A stretch of 26,540 nucleotides of DNA from Collinsella sp. (GCA_018382295.1 JAGZQF010000021.1:1-26540), one strand, 5' to 3'; counted from the first letter of the stretch, positions 7,365 to 14,683 are shown. The notes: generated by a model from the letters alone, not told the origin. A program made the numbers and translations.

Positions 7365-7880
7365 ATGGCTTTTAATACGAAGGTCGATGTGGCCGATACC
7401 GAGCTCGAGGAGAACGAGGCGGTCGTCGCCGAAGCCGAGGATGTGACGCTCGAGGACGAGGCTCTTGTCGAGGTCGAGTCCGATGAGGATGAGGACGACG
7501 AGGAGGCGGACGAGTCCGAGGACTCGCTGACCTATTCCAACGGTGTGATCGAGAAGATCGTTGCCATGGCCACCCGCGAGGTTCCGCACGTTTTGGGCAT
7601 GAAGGGTAACCTTATGCACTTTGTGCAGGAGCAGTTTGGTGCCGAGAATCTGACCAAGGGCGTGACGGTCGAGGTCACCGATGACAATCGCGTGGTCGTC
7701 AACATCTCCGTCATTATCGAGTACGGCGCCTATGCGCCCGCGATCTTCGACGATGTCAAGGCGCGTGTCACCGAGCGCCTTGCCGCGATGACCGGCCTTG
7801 AGGTGGCGGGCGTCAACCTGCGCATCGAGGACGTCATCACCCCCGAGGAGTACGAGCACCGCACCAGCCAGCACGAGTAA
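7365..7880 (+). CDS. Asp23/Gls24-family envelope stress protein
   Basis: A 171-residue cytosolic Asp23-domain protein. The domain spans about residues 55-165, with LTYSNGVIEKIVAMATREVP, the GVTVEVTDDNRVVVNISVI core strands and VNLRIEDVITPEE at the end. The first 55 residues are an extreme acidic extension (runs of Glu and Asp) with no hydrophobic segment, much longer and more acidic than usual. ATAAGGAGG precedes the ATG. It follows the DUF2273 gene by 44 bases and completes the amaP-DUF2273-asp23 operon, which is linked to cell-envelope stress in Firmicutes. Confidence 0.9.
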   Translation: MAFNTKVDVADTELEENEAVVAEAEDVTLEDEALVEVESDEDEDDEEADESEDSLTYSNGVIEKIVAMATREVPHVLGMKGNLMHFVQEQFGAENLTKGVTVEVTDDNRVVVNISVIIEYGAYAPAIFDDVKARVTERLAAMTGLEVAGVNLRIEDVITPEEYEHRTSQHE

Positions 7881-7884
7881 CCTT

Positions 7885-7909
7885 CCAAAAAGGGACAAGT
7901 TTGTTTTGG
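7885..7909. repeat. Weak hairpin with GGGACAAG loop, after asp23
   Basis: CCAAAA at 7885-7890 pairs with TTTTGG at 7904-7909; the 13-base loop is AGGGACAAGTTTG. It follows the asp23 stop by 4 bases. The placement and loop word match the hairpins at 3003-3045 and 5268-5299, but the stem is short, so this may be a decayed copy. Confidence 0.5.
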
Positions 7910-7933
7910 CAGGTTTTATCTGCGAAAACGTTA

Positions 7934-7999
7934 AACGGTCGACCGCGCAAGCAAAAGCGTGGCCGGCCGTTATTTGTATGCCCCCCGATGTAGGCATAC
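7934..7999 (+). terminator. Two hairpins between asp23 and the yitT-family gene
   Basis: The stretch at 7934-7948 pairs with 7957-7971 (15 positions with wobble pairs and one mismatch, loop AAGCAAAA), followed by ATTTG. A second stem, GTATGCC at 7976-7982 with GGCATAC at 7993-7999, follows. Together they probably end the amaP-asp23 transcript, although the T-run is weak. Confidence 0.5.
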
Positions 8000-8088
8000 C
8001 GCTCGTCTAACTAGGGGTTGCAATCGTCGCGTTCCGCGTTACCCTAATGGGCGCATTGTTTCCAAATTGTTAACGAGGGGTTGCCGTA

Positions 8089-9111
8089 ATGGCCGACGAG
8101 CACGAAACAGAAAGCAAGGCATGGGCGATTGAGGCCGCCGCGGCAGAGGCGGCATCGCGTGCTGCCGAGGAGATGCATCGTCCTCCCGTAGTGCCGATGG
8201 AGCGCGTGGTCGATCGCACCGATATCGAGCGCGGCGAGCGTGCCGGCCAAAAGCGCAGCCAGGAGCCAGGCTTCCCGCGCTTTTTTGCCGAGCTCAATCT
8301 GGGTCTGATTCTTACGGCCTTTGCCATCGTTGCGTTTAAAACCCCTAATCACTTTGCTTTTGGCGGCACCTCGGGCATGTCGGTCATTCTGTCCACGCTG
8401 TTCCCGACTCTGCCCGTCGGCGTCTTTATGTGGATTATCAACGCGGTTCTCGTCGTTTTGGGCTTTATCTTTTTGGAGCGCAAGGCGATTCTTTGGAGCG
8501 TCTTCGCCTCGTTTGCGCTGTCCGCCTACGTCTCGCTGTTTGAGCTCTTCATTCCGACCGATGTCTCTCTGACGGGTGATATGTGGCTCGACCTGTGCTT
8601 TGCCGTCATCTTGCCGGCGCTCGGCAGTGCCATCGTCTTTGACATCGGCGCCTCGACGGGTGGCACGGACATTCTCGCTATGATCCTCAAACGCCGCACC
8701 ACGCTCGAGATTGGCCGCGCCCTGCTACTGGTTGATATCGGCATCGTGACCATCGCGGCCTTTTTGTATGGCCCGCGTGTCGGTCTGTATTGCGTGCTCG
8801 GCCTGTTTGCCAAGACGCTTGTGGTCGACAAGGCCATTGAGAGCATCCATCTTCGTAAGGTCTGCACGGTCATTTGCTCCGAACCCCTTAAGGTCGAGGA
8901 GTTTATCGTCAAGCATCTCAACCGCACGGCGACCATCAGCCGGGGCTACGGTGCCTTCTCGGGCAAGTGTGTGACGGTGATCATGAGCGTGCTGAGCCGT
9001 CGCGAGGCCGTGCAACTGCGCCGCTATGCGCGCGAAGTCGATCCGGGTGCCTTTATCACGATCGTCGACAGCTCCGAGATTGTCGGCAAGGGCTTCCGCG
9101 GAACGAACTAG
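8089..9111 (+). CDS. YitT-family membrane protein (DUF161 + DUF2179)
   Basis: A 340-residue protein of the YitT family, whose transport or sensing role is not established. Residues 1-63 are a polar, Ala/Glu/Arg-rich leader that most members lack. A membrane domain of five or six helices follows (about 64-245), with AFGGTSGMSV near 90-99 and a second similar element ASTGGTDILAM, the internal repeat of the family. The C-terminal DUF2179 domain (about 255-340) ends in GAFITIVDSSEIVGKGFR. GAGGGG lies at 8075-8080 before the ATG. The gene is separated from asp23 by hairpins, so it probably has its own promoter; TTGCAA at 8018-8023 is a possible -35. Confidence 0.9.
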   Translation: MADEHETESKAWAIEAAAAEAASRAAEEMHRPPVVPMERVVDRTDIERGERAGQKRSQEPGFPRFFAELNLGLILTAFAIVAFKTPNHFAFGGTSGMSVILSTLFPTLPVGVFMWIINAVLVVLGFIFLERKAILWSVFASFALSAYVSLFELFIPTDVSLTGDMWLDLCFAVILPALGSAIVFDIGASTGGTDILAMILKRRTTLEIGRALLLVDIGIVTIAAFLYGPRVGLYCVLGLFAKTLVVDKAIESIHLRKVCTVICSEPLKVEEFIVKHLNRTATISRGYGAFSGKCVTVIMSVLSRREAVQLRRYAREVDPGAFITIVDSSEIVGKGFRGTN

Positions 9112-9260
9112 CACAGACGTATTCAACGAACCGCCTGCTGGCGCCGTGTATCTTGCAAATCGGTCATCTTTGAGTATTTGACCCCACATTGGGCAATAAT
9201 GATGCTAAAGACATCGTTTGCGATCCAAGTGATTCGTTCAAGATACGAAGGGATGATTCT

Positions 9261-10556
9261 ATGTTCTGCTCGCAGTGTGGCGCCCCCATGGGCGATAACG
9301 ACAAGTTCTGCGGCGTGTGTGGTGCTCCTAATGCCGGTGCCGCTGGCCCCGCTCCCCAGGGACAGCCTCAGCCCCAGCAGTTTGTTCCGCAACCGCCCGT
9401 GGCGAATGCGCCAAAGGGCTGTGTGGTTCAGGCGTTCCAGGATATGACCAAGACCCCGGGCGTGCTTCAGCGTGTATGCCAAATCGCGTTTTTGCCGGCG
9501 CTGATTTGCGTTGTGTCGGTGCTCGTGTTGTTTATTCCCGTTATTGGCGGCATTGCGGCTGCCATCGGCTTTTTGGCAGCTTGCATTGCGAGCGTGTGCG
9601 GTTCCGGCTTTGGTATCGAGTGGGGTCGCGATCTGTCGCTCAAGGTCGATGACGGCATGGACCGTCCACTCATGCGTTCCACGTCGTTTGGTCTCGGAGT
9701 CTTTTCGAGCGTTATTTCGGTCGTGCTCGAGGTTATCGCTGCCATTCCCGTTATCGGTGTAGTGCTTTCGCTGGTGGAGGGCGTGGTAATTGGCGCCGCG
9801 AGCTCGTATTCTTATTACGGCTCTTATGCGCTCGAGGCTGCGCTGTTCGGTTCGCTCGGCCTGCTTGTCCTGGCTCTGATTGCCTCGGCGATTCTGGGTG
9901 TCTTCTTTAAGATGTTCGCCGACATCGCCGTGATGCACTTTGCGGTGACCGGGCGTGTCGAGAGCGCGTTTTCGCTCGATAAGGTCTGGGCGGCGTTTAA
10001 GCACAACAAGACCAAGCTGTTCTGTGCTTCGTTCCTTCCCGAGTTTTTGACGGGCCTGGTCGCCAACGTTGTCACATGGATCTTGACGGTCGTCTTTGGC
10101 GCCATTGCCTCTGTCGGTATGTATAGCTACTACTATCGTCCTACGGGTATTGAGGCAATTGTTACCGGCGGCGGCGTCACGCTCGCGCTGTTCTTGGTGC
10201 TGGTCGCTTTCGTCACCGTATTTCTTACGGTCTTTGGCAAGATGCTCAAGCACCGTGCCGTTGGCTATTGGGCCGCACGCTATGCAAGCGAGTGGGCCGA
10301 TGAGGATAAGGACGACGTCCTGACTTTTGTGTTGCCCTTCGAGAAGAAGTCCGCTCCTTCGGGTTACGGTGCTCCGGATGCTTCGCCGGCACCTGCACCC
10401 GCTCCCGCGACCGAGCCTGAGCCGGCGCCCGAGCCTGAACTGGCGCCCGAGTCTGAGACGGCATCTGAGCCCGAGCCTGCGCCTGAGCCTGAGCCGGCAC
10501 CTGCACCTGAGTCGGCGTCCGAGCCAAGCTCCGACGAGGAACCTCAGGACGAGTAG
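9261..10556 (+). CDS. Zinc-ribbon polytopic membrane protein with Pro/Glu-rich tail (DUF4013-like)
   Basis: A 431-residue protein. It begins with a double-CxxC zinc ribbon (Cys3, Cys6, Cys17, Cys20 in MFCSQCGAP and FCGVCGAP), then a Gln/Pro linker, about five or six hydrophobic segments (75-340), and a tail of about 55 residues made of repeated Pro-Ala-Pro/Glu-Pro units. The order of WGRDLSLKVDDGMDRPL, then MHFAVTGRVESAFSLDKVW, then FLPEFLTGL resembles DUF4013 proteins; this is from memory of the family and moderate at best. I chose the ATG at 9261 because AAGGGA is at 9248-9253 and the zinc ribbon normally sits at the extreme N-terminus. Function is unknown. Confidence 0.72.
   Translation: MFCSQCGAPMGDNDKFCGVCGAPNAGAAGPAPQGQPQPQQFVPQPPVANAPKGCVVQAFQDMTKTPGVLQRVCQIAFLPALICVVSVLVLFIPVIGGIAAAIGFLAACIASVCGSGFGIEWGRDLSLKVDDGMDRPLMRSTSFGLGVFSSVISVVLEVIAAIPVIGVVLSLVEGVVIGAASSYSYYGSYALEAALFGSLGLLVLALIASAILGVFFKMFADIAVMHFAVTGRVESAFSLDKVWAAFKHNKTKLFCASFLPEFLTGLVANVVTWILTVVFGAIASVGMYSYYYRPTGIEAIVTGGGVTLALFLVLVAFVTVFLTVFGKMLKHRAVGYWAARYASEWADEDKDDVLTFVLPFEKKSAPSGYGAPDASPAPAPAPATEPEPAPEPELAPESETASEPEPAPEPEPAPAPESASEPSSDEEPQDE
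10380..10550 (+). repeat. Low-complexity codon repeat encoding the Pro/Glu tail
   Basis: Degenerate 6- and 12-base units of the form GAGCCTGAGCCGGCRCC encode alternating Glu-Pro and Ala-Pro. The synonymous variation between units suggests an old expansion by slippage or unequal recombination that is still held in frame. Such tails can span cell-wall layers or act as flexible spacers; which applies here is unknown. Confidence 0.7.
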
Positions 10557-10616
10557 CCATGCCGTCTGCCATTTGGGGACGGGGTAGAAATAGTAGAAAT
10601 AGCGCTTGAAGAATGA

Positions 10617-10653
10617 GCGGGGGCGGACGTGTCGAAACGTCCGCCCCCGCTTT
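10617..10653. terminator. Bidirectional terminator between convergent genes
   Basis: GCGGGGGCGGACGT at 10617-10630 pairs perfectly with 10637-10650 around the GTCGAA loop, followed by TTT. It lies between the convergent zinc-ribbon gene and the M20 gene, so it can end both transcripts. The minus-strand side is followed by CATTCTTC, a weak T-rich stretch. Confidence 0.85.
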
Positions 10654-10696
10654 GACATCGCGATGTGGCTATGACTGCGAGATGCCAGCGAATCGA

Positions 10697-12160
10697 TTAC
10701 TCGTCGTGCTTCTCCTCACGGCGTGCAGCAGCGCGTGCGTCGTGGATGCCCTTGATCGCGGCATGGCGAGCCGTTCGGGCATCATGGATGGCGTCGCGAG
10801 CCTCGGCGGTCGTCGCCTTGGCAGAGCGTAACTTGGCGGCCAGATCGGGGTTGGTTTCGGCGACCGCGGTAATCGCGGGGCCGTCGAGCTCCTCTTGCGT
10901 GGGCTCGGCCAAAAAGTCGATGGCATACTGGGCGGCCACCATGGAGCCCTTTGCCAGCACGGTCTCGTCAATCTTGTAGAAGCAGGAATGCTGGGCGTAC
11001 GTGGCGCCAATCTTGGGGTTGCGCGTACCTACAAAGGCGAGCACGCCCGGTACGCGGCGCAGGTACTCCGAAAAATCCTCGCCCGAAAGCGTGCCGCGAT
11101 AATGTCCTTGGCCGGTGGGGCCCAGGCACTTGATTACGGCCTGACGGCAGCGCTCGCTCGAGGCGGCGTCGTTTTCGACCTTGTAGTTGGCGATGGTGTA
11201 GTCGGTGAGCTCTGCCTCGGCGCCCAAGGCGGCCGCGGTATGCTCCACGATGCGGCGCATAAGCTCCGGCATTTCCTCGTGGGTCGAATCTCCGTAGGTG
11301 CGCACCGTGCCGGCGAGGTAGGCCGTGCCGGCGATAACGTTGCGCGCGGTGCCGCCGTGCAGCTCGCCGACGGTGATGACGGCCGGCTCGTAGGGGCTGA
11401 TTTCGCGCGAGACGATGGTCTGCAGGGCGTTGACAATCTCGGCGGCAACCATGACGGCGTCGTGACCTCGCTGGGGCATGGCGCCATGGCACGAGGTGCC
11501 GCGGACGTCGATGCGGAACCAGTCGGTATTGGCCATGCGCGGACCGGGCTCGCAGCTCACGGTGCCGGCGTCGACCTCACTCCAGATGTGCGCGGAGTAG
11601 GCGCCATCGACGCCGTCGAGCACGCCCGTGCCGATCATGAGTTTGGCGCCCTGGCCGTTTTCCTCGCTGGGCTGGAAGACGATGCGGACCTCGCCGTGGA
11701 TGTCGTCGGTCATATGGCGCAGGATTTGCAGCGTTCCGAGCATCATGGCGATATGGCAGTCGTGGCCGCAGGCGTGCATGCAGCCCTCGTTGACGCTGGC
11801 GAACTCCTCGCCGGTCTGCTCGGTGACGGGCAGGGCATCGATGTCGGCGCGCAGCAGGATGCGGCGGCGTGGCGTGCCGTCCTCGCGGTAGGCATCCGGC
11901 GCGGTGCCGCGAAGGGTCGCCACAAGGCCCGTCTTAAGGGGACGCTCGTAGGGGATATTCATGGCGTCGAGCTGGTTGGCGATGTCGGAGGTCGTGCGCT
12001 CCTCGGCAAGGCTCAGCTCCGGGTGCTTATGGAAGTGCCGGCGCTGCTTGATGATATATGGTTCAAATTCGGTAGCGATATCTTTGATGGCTGCGGTGAC
12101 GTCGTCAGCCGCGCGAGCCTCGGTCGCCGCCATAATCTGCTGTGCCTTGGTCTTCGTCAT
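10697..12160 (-). CDS. M20-family amidohydrolase/peptidase
   Basis: A 487-residue metal-dependent amidohydrolase of the M20D type (hippurate, IAA-amino acid and N-acetyl-diaminopimelate hydrolase relatives). Visible motifs are HFHKHPELS (42-50), RADIDALPV (104-112), CMHACGHDCH (127-136, metal ligands Cys131 and His133), FQPSEENGQGA (162-172, catalytic/ligand Glu pair), His191 in AHIWS, a lid/dimerisation region starting near 215, and QHSCFYKIDE near the end. The ATG at 12160 has AAGGAG just upstream; the frame is open beyond it but crosses the promoter region. The last 45 residues form a charged, Ala/Arg-rich helix beyond the catalytic domain. Substrate is unknown; N-acyl amino acids are the usual class. 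Confidence 0.9.
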   Translation of the reverse strand: MTKTKAQQIMAATEARAADDVTAAIKDIATEFEPYIIKQRRHFHKHPELSLAEERTTSDIANQLDAMNIPYERPLKTGLVATLRGTAPDAYREDGTPRRRILLRADIDALPVTEQTGEEFASVNEGCMHACGHDCHIAMMLGTLQILRHMTDDIHGEVRIVFQPSEENGQGAKLMIGTGVLDGVDGAYSAHIWSEVDAGTVSCEPGPRMANTDWFRIDVRGTSCHGAMPQRGHDAVMVAAEIVNALQTIVSREISPYEPAVITVGELHGGTARNVIAGTAYLAGTVRTYGDSTHEEMPELMRRIVEHTAAALGAEAELTDYTIANYKVENDAASSERCRQAVIKCLGPTGQGHYRGTLSGEDFSEYLRRVPGVLAFVGTRNPKIGATYAQHSCFYKIDETVLAKGSMVAAQYAIDFLAEPTQEELDGPAITAVAETNPDLAAKLRSAKATTAEARDAIHDARTARHAAIKGIHDARAAARREEKHDE

Positions 12161-12211
12161 GGTCGATTTGCTCCTTGCTGGGTTGATCGCAAAATCGTAC
12201 AGGCTCTCTCC

Positions 12212-12240
12212 AGTATGCCACCTGCCGCTAGGGCTGGTAA
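12212..12240 (-). promoter_or_regulatory. Candidate promoter of the M20 gene
   Basis: On the minus strand, TTACCA (12235-12240) lies 17 bases from CATACT (12212-12217), which is preceded by TGG (extended -10). It lies 52 bases before the M20 start. The match is partial but spacing is ideal. Confidence 0.45.
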
Positions 12241-12242
12241 AG

Positions 12243-12271
12243 TTGCCGTTTGCCGCTTGGGGTTTTGTAAC
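12243..12271 (+). promoter_or_regulatory. Candidate promoter of the YtcJ-like gene
   Basis: TTGCCG at 12243-12248 and TGTAAC at 12266-12271, spacer 17. It begins 3 bases from the -35 of the opposing candidate promoter, which gives a back-to-back divergent pair. The match is modest. Confidence 0.35.
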
Positions 12272-12328
12272 AAGAGTGGGGGAGTACACTCGGGGGTGTT
12301 GAATTTCCTGCCAGAGATGGGGATGCCC

Positions 12329-13966
12329 ATGCAACATATCGATCGGATTATCCGCTCCAAGAACGTCTTTACCGCGCAAGACGGCATCGATACCGCCCGC
12401 GAGCTGGCGATTGCCATCGCAGGCGACCGTATCGTCGCAGTCGGTGCGCCCGATGACGTGATTGCCGCCGCTCCCGCCGCCACGTCGGTTATCGACTACG
12501 GCGAGCAGTTTGTCTGCCCCGGTTTCCATGACGCTCATCTGCACTTCTTCCATACCTCGGTCGGTTCCTCGCCGTACATGCTCATGGATATGGGCACGTC
12601 CGAGGCGGCGTTGGTGCAACATGCGCTCGAGTTTTCCCAGGACCTGCCCGACGACGCTTGGGTTGTGACGCAGGGCTGGCGCGACTACCGTTGGGACCCG
12701 CCCGAGCATCCTACCAAGGCGTCGCTCGATGCGGCATTCCCCGATCGTCCCTGCGTTATGTATTCGGGCGACGGGCACACGCTTTGGCTCAACAGCCGCG
12801 CACTCGAGGCACTCGGCGTCACGCGCGACAGCGAGCCACCAGCAGGCGGCAGTTACGACAAGGATGCAAACGGCGAACTCACGGGCATTGCTCACGAGGC
12901 GGCTGCCATGCAGCTGCTACCGCGCTGCCTTGAATGGCTGGGCGAGGATCGCATTGCAAGCGCTTACGCCGATCAAATGAGGCGTATGGCCGAGCAGGGC
13001 ATCACCTCGATATGCGATATGTCGCTCATGCCCATGCCGGGCTGCGATTTTATCCGCGACGACGTCTATGACAAGCTGCAGGCAGCCGGCAAGTTGGGCA
13101 TCCGAGCCCATCTGTTCCCCACGCTGCTGGATGACCAGTCGCGCCTGGAAGAGCTGCAGGCACGTTACGCGAACAACGCGCTGCTCTCGGCGCCAGGCTT
13201 TAAGCAGTTCTTCGACGGTGTGTCGAGCGAACACACGGCCTATCTCACCGAGCCCTATACCAACCCGCGTTTCCCGGGCGACCGAGGCCGTCTGACAGTT
13301 CCTGCCGAGCGCATGCGTAAGCTGGTTCTGGCGGCCGCGGAGCGCGGCCACACCGTGCGCATCCACGTCATCGGCGACGGTGCCATCCATGCCGCGCTCG
13401 ATATCTTTGAGGAGGCCGCCGAACTGTACGGCCTGCCCCAGCACGGTCATAACACGCTCGAGCATCTGGAGAACCTCTTGCCCGAGGACATCGATCGTCT
13501 ACGCAAGCTTAACGTCGTTGCCTCGAGCCAGCCCTGTCATATTACACTCGACCCGGGCGGCCCCGAGCGCGATCTGGGCCTGGAGCGCAGCCGCATCATG
13601 TGGCCGTTTGCGACCTATAAGCAGCGCGGCATTCGCCAAGCCTTCGGTACCGACAGCCCTATCACAGCTGTTACCAGCATGAACGTGCTCTACACGGCTA
13701 TCACGCGCCAGGACCCCAAAAGCCACTGGCCCGAGGGCGGCTGGTTACCGAGCGAGCGCATCGATGCAGCAACAGCCCTGCGCAACTACACCCTGGGCAG
13801 CGCCTATGCAGCGGGCGACGAGCAAAACCTCGGCAGCTTGGAGCCCGGCAAGTATGCCGACCTGGTAGTCCTGGACCAAAACCCGCTCACTGTCGATCCA
13901 CAAGAGCTCCAGGCTACCAAGGTTCAGGCCACCTACCTGGCAGGTAACTTGATTTACGAGCGCTAG
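12329..13966 (+). CDS. YtcJ-like metal-dependent amidohydrolase (amidohydrolase family 3)
   Basis: A 545-residue protein of the amidohydrolase superfamily. It has an N-terminal small beta domain (to about residue 60), the metal-binding HxH in PGFHDAHLHFF (His70, His72), GDGHTLWLNSRALEALG typical of YtcJ proteins, HVIGDGAIHAALD, TLEHLENL and the late catalytic Asp in GTDSPITAV, ending with the second half of the small domain (DLVVLDQNPL). Substrate is unknown; relatives act on N-acyl or cyclic amides. The start is uncertain: ATG at 12329, 12323 and 12317 and GTG at 12296 are all in frame. I chose 12329 for the GATGGGGA stretch 6 bases upstream and fit to family N-termini; 12296 has GGGGGAG 11 bases upstream. 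Confidence 0.88.
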   Translation: MQHIDRIIRSKNVFTAQDGIDTARELAIAIAGDRIVAVGAPDDVIAAAPAATSVIDYGEQFVCPGFHDAHLHFFHTSVGSSPYMLMDMGTSEAALVQHALEFSQDLPDDAWVVTQGWRDYRWDPPEHPTKASLDAAFPDRPCVMYSGDGHTLWLNSRALEALGVTRDSEPPAGGSYDKDANGELTGIAHEAAAMQLLPRCLEWLGEDRIASAYADQMRRMAEQGITSICDMSLMPMPGCDFIRDDVYDKLQAAGKLGIRAHLFPTLLDDQSRLEELQARYANNALLSAPGFKQFFDGVSSEHTAYLTEPYTNPRFPGDRGRLTVPAERMRKLVLAAAERGHTVRIHVIGDGAIHAALDIFEEAAELYGLPQHGHNTLEHLENLLPEDIDRLRKLNVVASSQPCHITLDPGGPERDLGLERSRIMWPFATYKQRGIRQAFGTDSPITAVTSMNVLYTAITRQDPKSHWPEGGWLPSERIDAATALRNYTLGSAYAAGDEQNLGSLEPGKYADLVVLDQNPLTVDPQELQATKVQATYLAGNLIYER

Positions 13967-13983
13967 CCTCATACCCCACTCAT

Positions 13984-14017
13984 AAGGGGCACGTTTCAGC
14001 AACGTGCCCCTTTCTTA
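13984..14017 (+). terminator. Intrinsic terminator after the YtcJ-like gene
   Basis: AAGGGGCACGTT (13984-13995) pairs perfectly with AACGTGCCCCTT (14001-14012), loop TCAGC, followed by TCTTATTC. It lies 17 bases after the stop. Its presence means the large palindrome further downstream is not needed to end this transcript. Confidence 0.92.
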
Positions 14018-14045
14018 TTCGCACCATCTGCATCGCCATTTTGCT

Positions 14046-14261
14046 GCACTGACTTTTCTGAATACCAGGCTCGAATTAGTTAACCTAGCTCCCGGGGCGG
14101 AACGGAGGGCATGAAGTTTGTCGCGAGTTCCGCACGCAAAGGAAAGCACTTAATGTGCTTTCCGTCTTGCGCAGGACTGTAGAGCAGCAAACTTCATGCC
14201 CTCCGTTCCGCCCCGGGAGCCACCGCTAAGTTATCCCCCGGCATTCAGAAAATCTAAGTGC
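14046..14261. repeat. Large multi-tier inverted repeat upstream of groES
   Basis: This fills most of the 423-base gap between the YtcJ-like gene and groES. The tiers, from outside in, are GCACT (14046-14050) with AGTGC (14257-14261); TTTTCTGAAT (14054-14063) with ATTCAGAAAA (14243-14252); an imperfect AT-rich stretch; a perfect 33-base pair (14088-14120 with 14188-14220); and an inner hairpin with CGCAA/TTGCG and GGAAAGCAC/GTGCTTTCC closed by TTAAT. No open reading frame of note lies in it. The layout is that of a very large folded RNA or a palindromic non-autonomous element (MITE-like). The ends carry no obvious target duplication. Confidence 0.85.
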
Positions 14262-14291
14262 CAAAAAATAAGATTTTTTGACTCCGTGTTG

Positions 14292-14361
14292 TATAACCCG
14301 CCATTCGTGGGTACCATTCAACGCGTACGCAAACAAAAAGGGTTAATTCGCGTGGTATAAC
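14292..14361 (+). promoter_or_regulatory. Two TATAAC boxes upstream of groES
   Basis: TTGTATAACCCGC (14290-14302) and TGGTATAACCGCG (14353-14365) are similar and 64 bases apart. The second has a TGG extended -10 form and lies 28 bases before groES. TTGACT at 14278-14283 is too close to the first box (8 bases) to be its -35. I see no CIRCE (TTAGCACTC-n9-GAGTGCTAA) and no HAIR inverted repeat, so the heat-shock control of this operon is unclear. Confidence 0.4.
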
Positions 14362-14389
14362 CGCGCGGCCCAAAAAGGAGGAGACAAGC

Positions 14390-14683
14390 ATGTCGTCTTT
14401 GAAGCCGCTTGCAGATCGTGTTCTGGTCAAGCCCGACGAGGCCGAGCAGAAGACCGCTTCTGGTCTGTATATCGCCAGCAACGCTCAGGAGAAGCCGCAG
14501 CGCGGCACCATCGTTGCCGTTGGCGCCGGCAAGGTCAACGACAAGGGTGAGCGCATCCCCATGGACGTCAAGGTCGGTGACGTTGTCATCTACGGTAAGT
14601 TCGGTGGCAACGAGGTCAAGGTCGACGGCGAGAAGTATCTGCTGATGCGCGCCGACGACATCTACGCTATCGTCGAGGCCTAG
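14390..14683 (+). CDS. groES: Co-chaperonin GroES
   Basis: A 97-residue GroES, the heptameric lid of the GroEL folding chamber. It has the canonical LKPLADRVLVKPDEAEQKT start, the mobile loop around 18-35 (TASGLYIASNAQEKPQ), GTIVAVGAGK and the final strand YLLMRADDIYAIVE. AAAAAGGAGGAG precedes the ATG. It is followed 96 bases later by groEL, the usual order. Confidence 0.98.
   Translation: MSSLKPLADRVLVKPDEAEQKTASGLYIASNAQEKPQRGTIVAVGAGKVNDKGERIPMDVKVGDVVIYGKFGGNEVKVDGEKYLLMRADDIYAIVEA

Noticed and set aside
9123..10658. 511-residue minus-strand frame over the zinc-ribbon gene
   Set aside because: The Arg/Leu/Gly runs are the complement of the Pro/Glu codon repeat. It also crosses the terminator stem, so it is not a gene.
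10895..12328. Long upstream extension of the YtcJ-like frame through the M20 gene
   Set aside because: The M20 motifs on the opposite strand are intact, and the extension has no amidohydrolase features. The true start lies near 12329.
14046..14261. CRISPR repeat or rRNA/tRNA gene as explanation for the palindrome
   Set aside because: There are no repeated spacers, no cloverleaf with TTCGA arm, and the structure is one nested palindrome.
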